Shown in pieces: positions 1 through 11,480 of a stretch of DNA of 64,000 nucleotides. Positions within the stretch are counted from its first letter, which is position 1, and every line of letters starts with the position of its first letter. Source of the stretch: Piliocolobus tephrosceles. Taxonomy: Eukaryota > Chordata > Mammalia > Primates > Cercopithecidae. The stretch is taken from the NCBI RefSeq assembly GCF_002776525.5, contig NC_045444.1, positions 28,802,702 to 28,866,701 of the forward strand, given 5' to 3'. Under the pieces are notes generated by a model, which searched no databases, was not told where the DNA came from, and saw nothing but the letters and a program-made list of their open reading frames with translations. The position numbers were made by a program, and so were the translations under genes.

Positions 1-1770
1 CTCACAATTTCAAGGGACCACAAGGTGGGTGGGATAAAATAGCTGCTTCTCAAGACTGACAGATCAGGTGCTGTCAGCAAGAATGCCTCTAACATGGAAC
101 ATCTTGTCAAATACTGCTTCCAGTTCCATATGAGGAGGAAATGAACTAGTGGAAAATACAAAGGTAAAGAGGAAAGCAACAATGAACCACTAGAACGGAG
201 CAAGAAAGCTACTCTCCCAATAAGAAATGATTGATTAAGTGTCCTGTTACTGAGGAGGAGAGAAGAGTGAGAGCTGAGGATGATTTGGGAAATGGTGTTG
301 AGATTGTGCTGCTGAGTTCAAGGCAGAAGATGCGGCCGTCTATAGGAGGGCTCACCTAGATCACCCAAAGGGTGGCATGTTTCACAGTAACACCTTTCAT
401 CTCAGGTCAATAACAAACCATGGAATGACAGGTATCATTCATGAGCTGTTTCAAGGAAATACCAGGAGAGTTTACAAATCTAGAGGGCTAAAGTAGTCTA
501 AAAAATTCAGTTCCAGTGGAACATGTATTTAGGTTGCTGAAAGTGAGAATATAGTTTTATTAAAAAGATCTGACAGAAGTCACACGGTGTTTGATGTAGG
601 CGAACTGACAGAGGCATCCAGTGAGCGCTGATTATCCCGAAGTCACTGTCAGCTAGGATTGATTTTCACTTTCTCCGTTTATGTAACGGTTCCTGTAATA
701 CAGCTGACCCCAAATCACGTTACCTTGTCATTTCTCTGCATGGATCAAGAAGAGATGAGCTGAAAATAGCTAGACACTGACCTTGAACTTACCAGAAAAG
801 TGAGAAGTGACAGTGGGGTTTTTCTGTAGTTCATGTACAAAGACGAAGGCACACTGTTCCTCTGTCAAGTTCACTGCAGCAGCACAAGGGGGCAGAGCAG
901 TACTAGAGATTACAGGTAACACAGCTTCTGCAACAGCATGGAAAGACTCTGAAATGCAGAGTTAGAGCCAGAGGTCTCATTTTACATCTTAGTGTAGACA
1001 TAAAGGAGAATTACTGATGAATCAAAATCTCGGGTCCCGTGATGTTCATAATCAGTAATCTAAAAGTGTACATTCTAATTAAAAAAGGTTACCTAATACG
1101 CTGCATGCCAGCAACTATGCTTTTCCGCTAAATTATTTGCAGCATTTCTTATTTAATTCGTATATTACTCTTCACTCTAAAATAACTTTGGAACCATAGT
1201 CAATATTATTAAGAGAGTTTTAATTTATGGCATACTCCCAAGGTGATATGTGTCACTTTACATACAGTCGTGTCAGCAGATGGGAACATTCTTTACATAT
1301 TTACCAGGTATTAACATCCAAAAATTAAAACTGGAGAGTGTTTAATGGCAGTGTGCGCTCACAAACAGGTAAAAGGCAAGCTAGAAAATGGTGTTTGCTG
1401 TTTGATTTACATTTATTTATGCCTGTACATCTTCCCATTTTAATACCTGCCTCAATTTTCAAAAATGTATTTTAATAGATCATCATTATAACCTTGATTA
1501 ATCTAAAACACAGTATGTCAAACATTTATCCTTTGCTTGCTAGCACTTAGTTAAGCTAAATCATTGCTGTACCGATGCTGAATGTTTCTGATAAATGGCA
1601 CTTTAAAATCTTGGCAAGTGAAGCAGAGAACTGAAGCAGGTTGAGAAACAGAAGAGCAAACACTGACTCAATTATCCCCCAGGTTGTAAGTGCCTTATGT
1701 AATAGCACGGTAGCATCTTTGCTTGTGTGATGGCACAATAACATTTTTGCAGGCCTCCACAATAACTAGA
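1..1770. other. Intron, nothing assignable except one CTCF-like motif
   Basis: Single-copy-looking intron sequence without young repeats. I see no splice-bounded coding segment on either strand. A strong CTCF-core-like match is at 882-895 (see findings). Confidence 0.6.
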
Positions 1771-1789
1771 CTCTTTCTTGTATACAGTA

Positions 1790-1960
1790 GATTCTATGTA
1801 TGTGTACATGTAGTATATGTATATATACACACACATTTCTTTATATAGATATATAGAATATATACATATCTATGTATGGATACATATAAATATATGGAGA
1901 GATGTATATGTCTATAATATATATTTGGACCTATTTTTATATTGCAGGAAAAAATCATAA
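1790..1960. repeat. TA/TATG-rich low-complexity tract
   Basis: An imperfect run of TATA, TATG and ACAC units, for example tatgtatatatacacacaca near 1816-1833, continuing as degenerate tatat words to about 1923. It is a decayed dinucleotide/tetranucleotide repeat that can form many weak hairpins; it is not a gene. Confidence 0.75.
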
Positions 1961-2040
1961 CATATATATTTATAAGCTGAAATATCAAGATTGCCTCAAG
2001 GTTCTTCTCCTGTAAATATAACTCAGGACAGACTGACAAT

Positions 2041-4380
2041 AAGAGCAGAGAAACAAGTAGACTTCCAATATGTTTCAGGGGTAAAATAAATAGGAGATCA
2101 TTCTATTGCAAATAATGTGGCAGAAAATATTCAGAATATCTGTGTCATCACAGAAATCTATAGTACCTAGTTTTTGCCCTCTGGCAGAAGAAAAGCACAA
2201 GTCCTCTGACTTAGAAAGATTTGCTATTTGGAGGAGGCAATATAAGTGGGGGCGGGGTGTGTTTATAGCTATAAAATTTGTGTGTCTAAAAATGACACCT
2301 TCGAAGGCAAGCCTGAGGAACAGTTGCATTCCTTGAGAATCACACAATTACTTTGCCTTTCTGTGCCTCAGAGAGTGCAGGAGACCTCTTGCAAGGCCTC
2401 TCCTAGGTGGTAGGAAACCCATCCCTAAACGGTTGATTAACCTCTGCTTCAGAGGTCAAGACGGGCATAAAGGTGTTGTCTGCTAATACACTTCCCCAGA
2501 GTTTTGTTTTTTGTTTTATTCTTTTTCTTTCCACTGCCTTCAGTGTGCAAGGCTTTTAATAAGGGACTTCAGTCCCTGATGTGTTCAGATTCGGTTTATT
2601 GTTACCATCTGTTTAATTATCCTCTCAGGTTTGTGTTGGGAAGCATTAAAGTATTTTATCCAGCCTTTGAATCCCTGTGTTCCTAAAGAGATGTGGGTAA
2701 AGTACATGTCAGTTTTCAAAGAGCATATTAAAAACTGATAAGCAGAACCATCTCCAAACAATAACATGTAAGGCAAAGGCATTTTTTTTACATTAATGCA
2801 CTTACAACTAATTAGCAAATGTACAGCAATGTGGCACTCTCACGGAAATGATGCCATCTTCTCTACATGCTGTCTCATACGCTTCTCCTTTGAGGTGATG
2901 GATTTTTATGATTCCTATTCACTTCCAATGCACTGACAATAAGTTTATTGGGGGAAGAGATATGGAATTTGATTTGTAATAGGGCATATAGTTGTCATAT
3001 GTCAAGCAGATTTGTGGATGTGCTAAAGTTAAAGATAAATCTCATACCCAAAGAAAAAGGACAGAATGTTTGGGGAAAATGAAAAAACCCAGGGAAAATT
3101 CAGTTATGTGATTTTTTTCTCCTCTTCCTCTTGACTTTCCTCCTCATTATTATTATGACATTTCATGTCATCATTTTTATTACTACATTGCATGCTTTTC
3201 TTTTCTGGAGCAAAAGCGGCATGTTGCTTCCAGTAAGCACTATAGTCACCATTGTATCTGGTGCAGTTTTCCATGTGCAAAAACCATTGATAACAAAAAT
3301 TACACTGGCTGACACAGACATGTTATCAGTTTATGTCCAAATTATTTTATATATGACTGTTACTGAAATTTTTGGAGACTATAAAACAAAATTAAGTGTA
3401 AATGTGTAAGTAGCAAAATGTTTTAGATGTCAGACAGAACCCTGAAAATCAAAAGGAAATAAATCATGCTTTTACTTCCTAAATCAAACAAAGAAGCCAA
3501 ATGACTAATAATTATTCCTCTTTATGCATCCCTTACACGGTGATTTCAATAAACTTTTTTTTTCTGAGATTCCAAGATGTTATCAGATTAAAAATGTATT
3601 TGAAAGTGTTCAAAAGTGGTAGTTTTGTTTTTATGTAAGTACCTTTCCACAGTACCATAAACATAAATGACCAAAGTACTGATCTCTTTTTATTCCTTTA
3701 TGAAGAAACTAATGCTGTTCTTGCCTTATGCTCTCACATTATTTTTGTGAAGGAAGAATAGTGATGACACCAACTTTCCTCCACTACTTTTGGACACTAA
3801 ACCTGCTTTCTTTCCCACAGGGTAAAATAAAGCTGCTGTCTTCATATTACCAATGAGAAGGGACATGTGTCTCCTTGCATTGAATTGTCTCAGATCATAT
3901 CATGTAGCACAAAGTGACCCAATATAGGAAGACAGGAAAACAAAGTGACAGTTTTGTTTACTCTAATATAAACTCCAACATCAAAACGTGGGGCAAATCC
4001 TAGAGGCCCACTGCCAGATCCCATGAATTAAATAGCAAGAGCTGATATTCTGTACTTAAAAAAATGTATTCAGGGGATATTCTGTAATCAGCAGTGAAAG
4101 GTTAACGAACAAATAAGCTTCGCTCAGGTTAGACAAACTGAGTGTAACTACCACTGTTTTTAAAGCCATGAGAAAGTGAATCTGGCTGATATTTGATAAT
4201 ACATCACACACTGTGGTCTTACCTATTGATCACAGGCTGACAATGGGTAATCTTTCATGGCAACTTCCTCTTTTGCCATGACTTATTGACAGTGTTAATG
4301 CCAATAACACATGATCAAATAGACAGGAAAGAAATTTACATTCCTGGATGTACTATCCTTAACCTCCATCCCTTTAACAT
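2041..4380. other. Intron, nothing assignable
   Basis: AT-rich intron with no Alu, no clear L1 end and no splice-bounded open frame that I can recognise. Open frames of 60-92 codons here look like chance. Confidence 0.5.
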
Positions 4381-4408
4381 CAAGAAAGACAAGAAAAGAC
4401 AGAAAGAC

Positions 4409-4479
<71 letters not shown>

Positions 4480-4565
4480 GAAGGAAGAAAGGAAGAAAGG
4501 AAGGAAGGAAGGAAGGAAGGAAGGAAGGAAGGAAGGAAGGAAGGAAGGAAAGAAGAAAAGAAAAA
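4381..4565. repeat. GAAA / GGAA compound microsatellite
   Basis: An all-purine tract on the + strand apart from a few C bases at its left edge. It holds 17 uninterrupted GAAA units (4411-4478), a mixed transition (4479-4498), then 13 uninterrupted GGAA units (4499-4550) and an AAGA-rich tail. The open frame through it gives only repeated Lys/Arg/Glu and is an artefact of the repeat. Confidence 0.97.
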
Positions 4566-4904
4566 ATGTCTTCTTTCTTGTCTTGAAAATGCTAATGAAT
4601 TAGCTTTGACTTTTAGACAGGTTATTCATGTGACATCCTAATAATTCTCATCCACAACGCAATCTGGGTAATATAGCCCTATATTTAAGGGAATCTTGCT
4701 ATTGTTATTTTCACCCTAGTGTCCTCTGATAATTTATAGATCCTAGGAAATTTTACTCTAATGGTGAGTCCTAAGGTCTCTGCATTAATAATTCCTGCTC
4801 GCCGAGTGGTCACCATCTCAATCCTGCCCCTGTGTGTATCCCTCTAAGAGTCCCCATACTGGAAAGTAGGAGAACAAGTTTCATCTATTCATTTCATCTA
4901 TTTA

Positions 4905-5020
4905 TTTATGTATTGGTCATTTTTATTGGCACTAACAGTATGTCAGAGACTCCTTTGAAGGCTGGAGACATAAAACAAAAAAGTTTCTCTGTCCTCTAGG
5001 AGGTTACATTCAAGTGAGGT
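4905..5020 (-). repeat. L2 3' end relic, antisense
   Basis: The run of words (tatgtcagagact, ctggagacataaaacaaaaaag, ctctgtcctctaggaggtta) matches the reverse complement of the LINE2 3' end (normally ending near ctgggatacaaagatgaac). It is strongly decayed and its edges are approximate. Confidence 0.55.
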
Positions 5021-6656
5021 AGAATCCTTACCTGGAATACCCCAGACTCTGCTGTTAGCTACCTAGACATCCTCATTGCCACTGCCACTACCACCTCTTC
5101 ACACTAGTATTAGTGTCACGTACCTTGCATTTTACCAGAAATACTGTACACCATGCTTAAAAATGGCCTGTAAAAAAGAGATGTTCACCTCCTGTAGGAT
5201 GAATTTATGTGTGTTGTACATCTCAAATGACAAGCTTTGATTTTTCTAAACTTCAAATTATAAGAGTTCCACCTGATGTTAACCTGCTTTAAACTCCTTT
5301 GCACACTTTGACCTATTTCCTATGTCTCGTGTTTGGTGTACCCAAGCGATTGAAGTGCTTTCTTTGGTAACAAGTCAAGCTGCTAGTGTTCTTATCTGGT
5401 TAGATTTATAATGCCCCTTTTATTCATCATTCTTTCTTTTTCCTTCTTCCTTAGTCTTTTTTGAATTTCTGATAAACTTTTCATTGAAGTTGAAATAACA
5501 ATTTTTATGAATACAAATAAAAATGTTAATATGTTTGCTGTCTATAACTATTTTTGTTTCAACATGAAAACTGAACACAGACACAATTTAAACTTCTACA
5601 GAACATTCAAAATTTTCAAGTTCTTGACTTAAAAATTTTACTTTGATCTTTGCTACAGGGGTCTGACTAAGCATTGTCCTTCATGTATGCATAATTTATA
5701 GGGTTGATTGTGGTCTTCACATGATCTAATTATAAACCTACCAAAGCAGTTTTTATCATTAGTGTTGTTCTTATCTATTCTTTATTCTTATCATGCCATT
5801 GTAGCCTTTCAAATACTTGCTGGCCAGTTTACTAATGTGCAGCCCACCAAAGTGATTACATTAACCAGGAGACAAAATAGGCTCTACTGAGACCTCACAA
5901 TTCCTTATTTTTCTTACATATGGATAATGGGACAGCAGTCTCGCTATGAGAATGGACCAGGAAACTCACATTGGATTCAGTACTCATTTAAGACCATGGT
6001 TTCTCACTTTTTGAGTGTTAACCTGAGCTTGCCACTACTCATGCTGCCCTTTCTAACTCTGAGCCCCTATCTCCTGTCTGACTGCTTTGATGAAACCAGT
6101 CTTGGAAGATCCTTGTTCCCCAAGATTACCAACACATACCTAGAACTCCGGTTACTTTTTTTCACCTATGCTTCAGAGGCCTGTTTCAGACTTTTCCTCA
6201 TCAAAGACAATGACAGCTTCATGTCTAGTATTCACACGAATGATAGAATGATGGGTCGAAACAGGGGTTATCATAAAGTGGCGGCTCCACCCAGCCAATA
6301 TCACCAGAGGTACTTGTTATTTGGTTGGAACGGTGTTTTTAAAAATTTGAATTTGAAAGTCTTTAATTGGAGTTGTGGTGTTTTCCTGCAGGTTGCATTA
6401 CCTGCTTGGCCCTAAGGACATTTGACTTGGTATTCTTAAAGCTATTCTATTGACTGACTGTTCAGAGGTGAGGACATAATGTGGTAAGTCGGAAAATGAC
6501 AATTGTTGGTCATGAATTTGAAAACTTAGAAGATGACAGTCATTAGGCATAAACTTAGAAGTGTAGTCTTCATCACATTTCACTGACGATAGTGCAAATA
6601 GTTTATATTACATAGCTAAACAGGAATTTTCTTATTTGAGTTTTCTCATTTGGACT
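5021..6656. other. Intron with one long chance open frame
   Basis: No repeat family recognised. It contains the longest open frame of the window, 162 codons at 5927-6415 (+). I see no domain, no upstream promoter or splice structure, and leucine/phenylalanine-rich composition expected from AT-rich noncoding DNA, so it is not called as a gene. Confidence 0.5.
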
Positions 6657-6667
6657 TAATTTCAATT

Positions 6668-6994
6668 ATTTATGCATTTATTATTTTAGAGACAGGTTCT
6701 GCCTGTGTTGCTTGGGCTGGAGGGTAGTGGTGCAGTGGCGTGTTTATAGCTCACTGCAGCCTTGAAATTCTGGGTGCAAGTGCAAGCAATCCTCCTGTTT
6801 CAGCCTCCCCAGTAGATAGGACTACAGGTGCCCACCATCAATCCTGGCAATTTTTCATTTTTTTTTTTTTTTTTTTAGAAACGGAGTCCTGCTGTGTTGC
6901 TCAGGGTATTATGGAACTCCTGGCCTTAAGCAATCCTCCCACCTTGGCGTTCCAAAGTGCTGGGATTACAGGCATCAGCCACCATGACTGGTCC
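6668..6994 (-). mobile_element. AluJ-type SINE, antisense
   Basis: Two Alu arms in reverse orientation, separated by a T-run at 6860-6877, with the usual ending ctgggattacaggcatcagcc. Many substitutions place it among the old J class. It is flanked by an 11-bp target site duplication, taatttcaatt, at 6657-6667 and 6995-7005. Confidence 0.93.
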
Positions 6995-7005
6995 TAATTT
7001 CAATT

Positions 7006-9130
7006 GTAGTCTGTTAAATTATTGTAAATTAAAAAACATCTTGCTGCCTTTCAAGTAACACTAAAAAGTAACCATGGTTTTCTATGGAAAAGGTGTTCTC
7101 TTGTCATCAAGTTTTAAATATTCTGTTTATTCTGGGTTACCTAGGGTTTAACTGTAATCATTCTGAAAACTTGAAGAGAAGCTACTTTGTATTTAGTGAA
7201 GCAGTGCACTTGTAAATCTTTTCACAAAGAATCACACAAGGCCCTTAAAAATGAAAGAAATGACGGTAACATTTCACAATATCGTACAAAATTTAAATCA
7301 ACTTCGATTTGACTAGTCATCTAATTATCATCTTTTACTTTACATTCTCACTAATTAATTTGGAGACTTAAACTTGGTTAGAATTTTTATTTCCTTTTCC
7401 ATTGACATGTAACATCCATTAAGAAATGAAACAACAAAAAATGAACTGTACAAATACAGTCTCCACTCACTTCTTCATAGCCAGAATGTCTTTTTTGGGA
7501 GCATCTGCTTTACCAAATAGAAGCTTTAATGGATAGAGAAACAGGTTCACATGAGGAAGATAATGCTACACGGCTAAGGGTCTCTTTAGAATCTCTCGAC
7601 TTGCAACTGGCATGTTGAATTCCATCTAAAGATGTACTTTCTTTTGCCTAGACAGTGCTTTCTCCTTTTTGCTTTTAATTGAGCTGACATATTGACATTC
7701 TGAGATTTCACATGAAAATTTGTGTTTGTGAAATGTCTCAAAAAATCAGAAATTCTGGCATCTGGGGCTGGTTCCCCAAGGAGCAGGCAATAACTAGCTG
7801 AAGCTAAGTATTTCTTGCCTCCTCTAGATGGGGCAAACGCTCCCTAGTTCAAAACAGTCCAGCCAGGACCCCTTCATGGGGTGTTTTTACCTGTCTGGCA
7901 TTTGAGTTGGTGATGCTGGCTTCAGCATATCTATTCCAACCTTATTTGTATGTCCCCTGAGGACCATAAGAAACTGAGTTGTCATGCAGATAACTGCAAA
8001 ACTCGTGTCTCCTCTCAGTATAACTTTTCCAAGTTGCCTGCTAGGTAGGAAGAAGCTTTTGAAATAGGAGGAAATAGTTATTTCATGTATTCAGGTGGTT
8101 GTTTGCATAAATGAAACTTTGGAAAACATTATCCTCTGCTGATTCCCAAAGACACTAGTGCCCCTGGGACACACCAATTGCCAATGACAAATCAAAGGAT
8201 CAGTCGTGGGTAGATATGGAAAGCATTTGTCCCTGAAGTGGGCCCGCCAGGTTCAATCAGAACTGTCAGTGGCCAGTGTTGGAGAGGTAGTAATGCTTTC
8301 GTTTGTTAGTTATGAGCATGATACAGGTTCAATAATCTGACCGGTAACATTTAACTCCAGTCAGGATTAGAAGTATTTTTAGAAAGTGAAAGCCAGATGT
8401 AAATTATCCCCTCAAGTAAATCTTCATGAGGCAGATTCTATAAAAATTGCAGAAAATCGCTATTGTCATTATGCCACCTGTTTGTATAAAGTCCTTTTGT
8501 CAGGCCTGGCTCTGTACCTTCGAGCTGCTCTGTGTGCCTCACTCTGCCATTTGACCATCACTTTTCAGCAAATGAGCTTCCAACACCCACCTACATTCTG
8601 AACCATTATAATTTAAACCACCCTGAACCCTTATTCAAGCTGTTCTTGATTGATTTTAGCTTCTGATTCTTAGGGAAAATCACCTCTGTGTTTTATTATT
8701 CTTCCTGCAACAACGTCTGCTGACTTCCCTCCTCAGCTACAATTCACAGTGAGCTCTCACATTACAATAATACAAGTGTTTACCCTGTGGGGGCATCTGT
8801 ATGTACTTGGTATTATGCTAGGTGTTATAACTTGATGAGAGGCTACTTTGTATTTAAGTGAAGCAGTGCACTTGTAAAGAAGATTTGGTTAATCCCACAC
8901 CACCACCACCAACAACAAATAAATGATGGGACTGAGATGTAACTTTAAAGATATCTGATACCAACCAAAACTCAAGCTTCTGACAGCTGAGTCGCACTCT
9001 GTGTTATTGACCCTAAGCCCTGAAACTCTCCCTGCTGCATGCCTTTATGGACACATTCTGCCATGTTCAATGTGGCTGAAAGAATGAGTGGGAATCAGAT
9101 GTGTATTCCGCGTTATGCCTATTACAATTC
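7006..9130. other. Intron with a dispersed 47-bp duplicate
   Basis: Mostly unassigned. It holds the two copies of a 47/48-bp segment at 7170-7216 and 8831-8878. The second copy interrupts a MIR-like stretch (about 8790-8945: tacttggtattatgctaggtg before it, gatgggactgagatgtaac after it). Confidence 0.6.
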
Positions 9131-9139
9131 TATTCAACT

Positions 9140-9400
9140 TCAGAGAGCCATCTAAAACTCAACCTCCTGCCTAGTTTTCTCTGATTGACCTTTCTCTCGT
9201 CTGAAGTCCTATAACAATTATTCCTTTGATTGATTCTGTAATTGTTCACCACGCACAACTTTAATGCATTTCTTTCTGCTTTATTTAAAAAACTTATTTA
9301 TCCTCATTATTATTATTCAGCATTTTATGTGTTCATATTATAGATCTCTATTACAGTGAAGACTCCATGAAGTCAGACACCATGTTTAACCTCAACAGAA
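9140..9400 (+). repeat. L2 relic, sense
   Basis: Words such as ctcaacctcctgcctag, ttttctctgattgacc and actccatgaagtcagacacc follow the order of the LINE2 3' region. Decayed; borders approximate. Confidence 0.45.
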
Positions 9401-10759
9401 CTTTGAAGAAAATAAGCATTTAATTTTTTTCAACCTAAGATACTTTAAAAGGTTTAGAATATTATGTAGCTAGTAACATCAAATAATATTATAATTTCTG
9501 GAGAAAACATTCCTGAAGACACAGAGAGGGCAAAAAACACAAGAATAACAACAAAAAAATAGAATCTAGAGATACCTCATAATCATAGAGCTAAAGGAGC
9601 TGAATTAAAGAAGAAAAATAATAGTTCAGCTATGCTTCACCTCATGAACAGGAGTGACCTCAGGATGTCACTATTGTATTCATTGAGGCTGAAATTGGCA
9701 GCTTATCTTTTCTACTGCCTGCCTTGTGGTTCAGAGTTTATAATGTGCAAGCCTACCAAAAACTAGGCAAGCATCCCTGTGCTACACAGGTGTTGTTTTC
9801 TGAAACAGCCAGAATTCTGTTGCTCTTCGTCTTTGCCCCATCTTTCTATATCCATTTAGAGCCTGGAAGTCACAGGAAACAACACGGCAGGCAGAGTGGG
9901 GGACTGGCAGTAAAATAAGGCATCCTGGAGATTATGGTAACCACAATTATATTGCTAAAGATGGAGCTGGAGTTACAGTAAGCACCAGTAGAAAGGCAGG
10001 CTGGGGATTTAATTTTTTATGTATACTAACTACACCCTCACATCGACAACCAGGCTGGGAAAGTTGGAGATGATTCTACCTGTGTCTAGCAAAACTAAAC
10101 TAGTAGTCTTGTTGATGAAAAATTTGATAAAGAATAATGCTTATCAAACTGCCTTAAGCTGTACCTAACCCTAAGACAGGAATCCACCTACTCCTATGAA
10201 TAATGAATTAAGTCCAGAAATAGTCACATGACCTTCCGTAACCATTAAAGATTCCATTTGGCCCTATGTAGCAGAAAAGTGGACATAGTGATTGAAATAA
10301 ATAAACCCATAGAGTTTTTTTTTCTTTTTTTCTTTTTAAATGTTTGTATAACAATAATTCAGAGCAGTTGCTGTGCTTGGCTAAACACATTATCAAAGAC
10401 ACAGGTTTATCCTTTTTCTCCACTTACCATCTTTAGAATGTAGTTTATTTCCTATTGCCTCTCTTCTCATGGCCAGCAGATGGCTGCTTTATCTTTAGCA
10501 TTTCAACTACATTCCAGGCAGGAAAGAAGACAAGCATTAAGGGAAAAAGGCATGTGCAAGATGAACCTGCTCTCTTTTAAATAGCTTCCATGGAAAGCCC
10601 ATTCAGAAATCTCTACTTACATCTCATTGTTCAAAAGTGTATAAAATGTTCACGTTTAGCTTCAAGGAAGACTGGGAAGTGTGATTTTTAATCAGGACAC
10701 TTCACTGCTGCAAACAAAATAACATTGGATAGAGATAAGGGCTAATGTAAGATCAGAGT
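9401..10759. other. Intron, nothing firm
   Basis: No recognised repeat. A short match to the CTCF core consensus lies at 10473-10484 (ccagcagatggc). Two facing open frames at 10208-10443 are chance overlaps around a T-rich tract. Confidence 0.45.
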
Positions 10760-11480
10760 GAAGTAAGAGTGAGGTGAGATTAGATCACACAGGGCTTTGC
10801 AGTCGACTGCAAGGAGTTTAGATTTTTATTATTTGATGCACAATCAGAGGCCATGAAAGGATTTTAAGCACATAAGTCTCTCTGTTGGGTAAACATAGGT
10901 TAGGAGAGGAAGAGAGAAAAAGGGGACACTATTAAGGAGACTGTCCATCCTGTTCTCTATTCGATACATCATGGTGGCTTGTGCTAGATTGGTTGAGTGG
11001 GTACAGATGGAACAAAACAATTAAAGGACATTTTCAATACAAAACTGAAAACAGTTGTAGAAGGGTTCGATGTAGGTAGAAAGAAAGTAGGGGTCTTCCG
11101 AGAGCCAAGATGGAGAAACTGGGGGGACGATAGTTCCAGTGACTGAGACAGGAAGAGCCCGATTTCATAGGGGTCTGGTGAGGTGAGATGTCAAGTGGGT
11201 CATATTCGGTTATGAGAAACTTGAGATTTCAGTGCATACCCAAGTGAAAGTGTCATAAGGACAATCAGTTATGTGAGTTTAGAGTTCAGAGAATAGATAT
11301 GCCTTGGAGATATAATTTTGATGTCAACAACCAACAGATTGTATTTCATGCTACAGAAATAGCCAAAATCCCATTGAGACAAAGCGTAGAAATAAAAGAG
11401 GGCTCGAACCTTTAAGGAAGCCTACAAAGAAGTTAAAACACTGATTGGAAAAGTGGGAGTGAACCAGACGATGTCAGCTG
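10760..11480 (-). repeat. L2 (LINE2) ORF2 relic, antisense
   Basis: An about 0.7-kb stretch follows the reverse complement of the LINE2 coding region in order: agggctttgcag, gccatgaaaggattttaagca, catcatggtggcttgtgctaga, gatgtcaagtgggt, ttatgtgagtttagagttca, atgccttggagatataattttga. The frame is destroyed by indels and stops. It is one of the longest ancient elements in the window. Confidence 0.75.

Noticed and set aside
4286..4603. 105-codon Lys/Arg/Glu-repeat open frame
   Set aside because: Read through the GAAA/GGAA microsatellite; the protein pattern is only the repeat.
10158..10176. Telomere-like words (cctaaccctaag)
   Set aside because: A single imperfect unit, not an array; no interstitial telomere.
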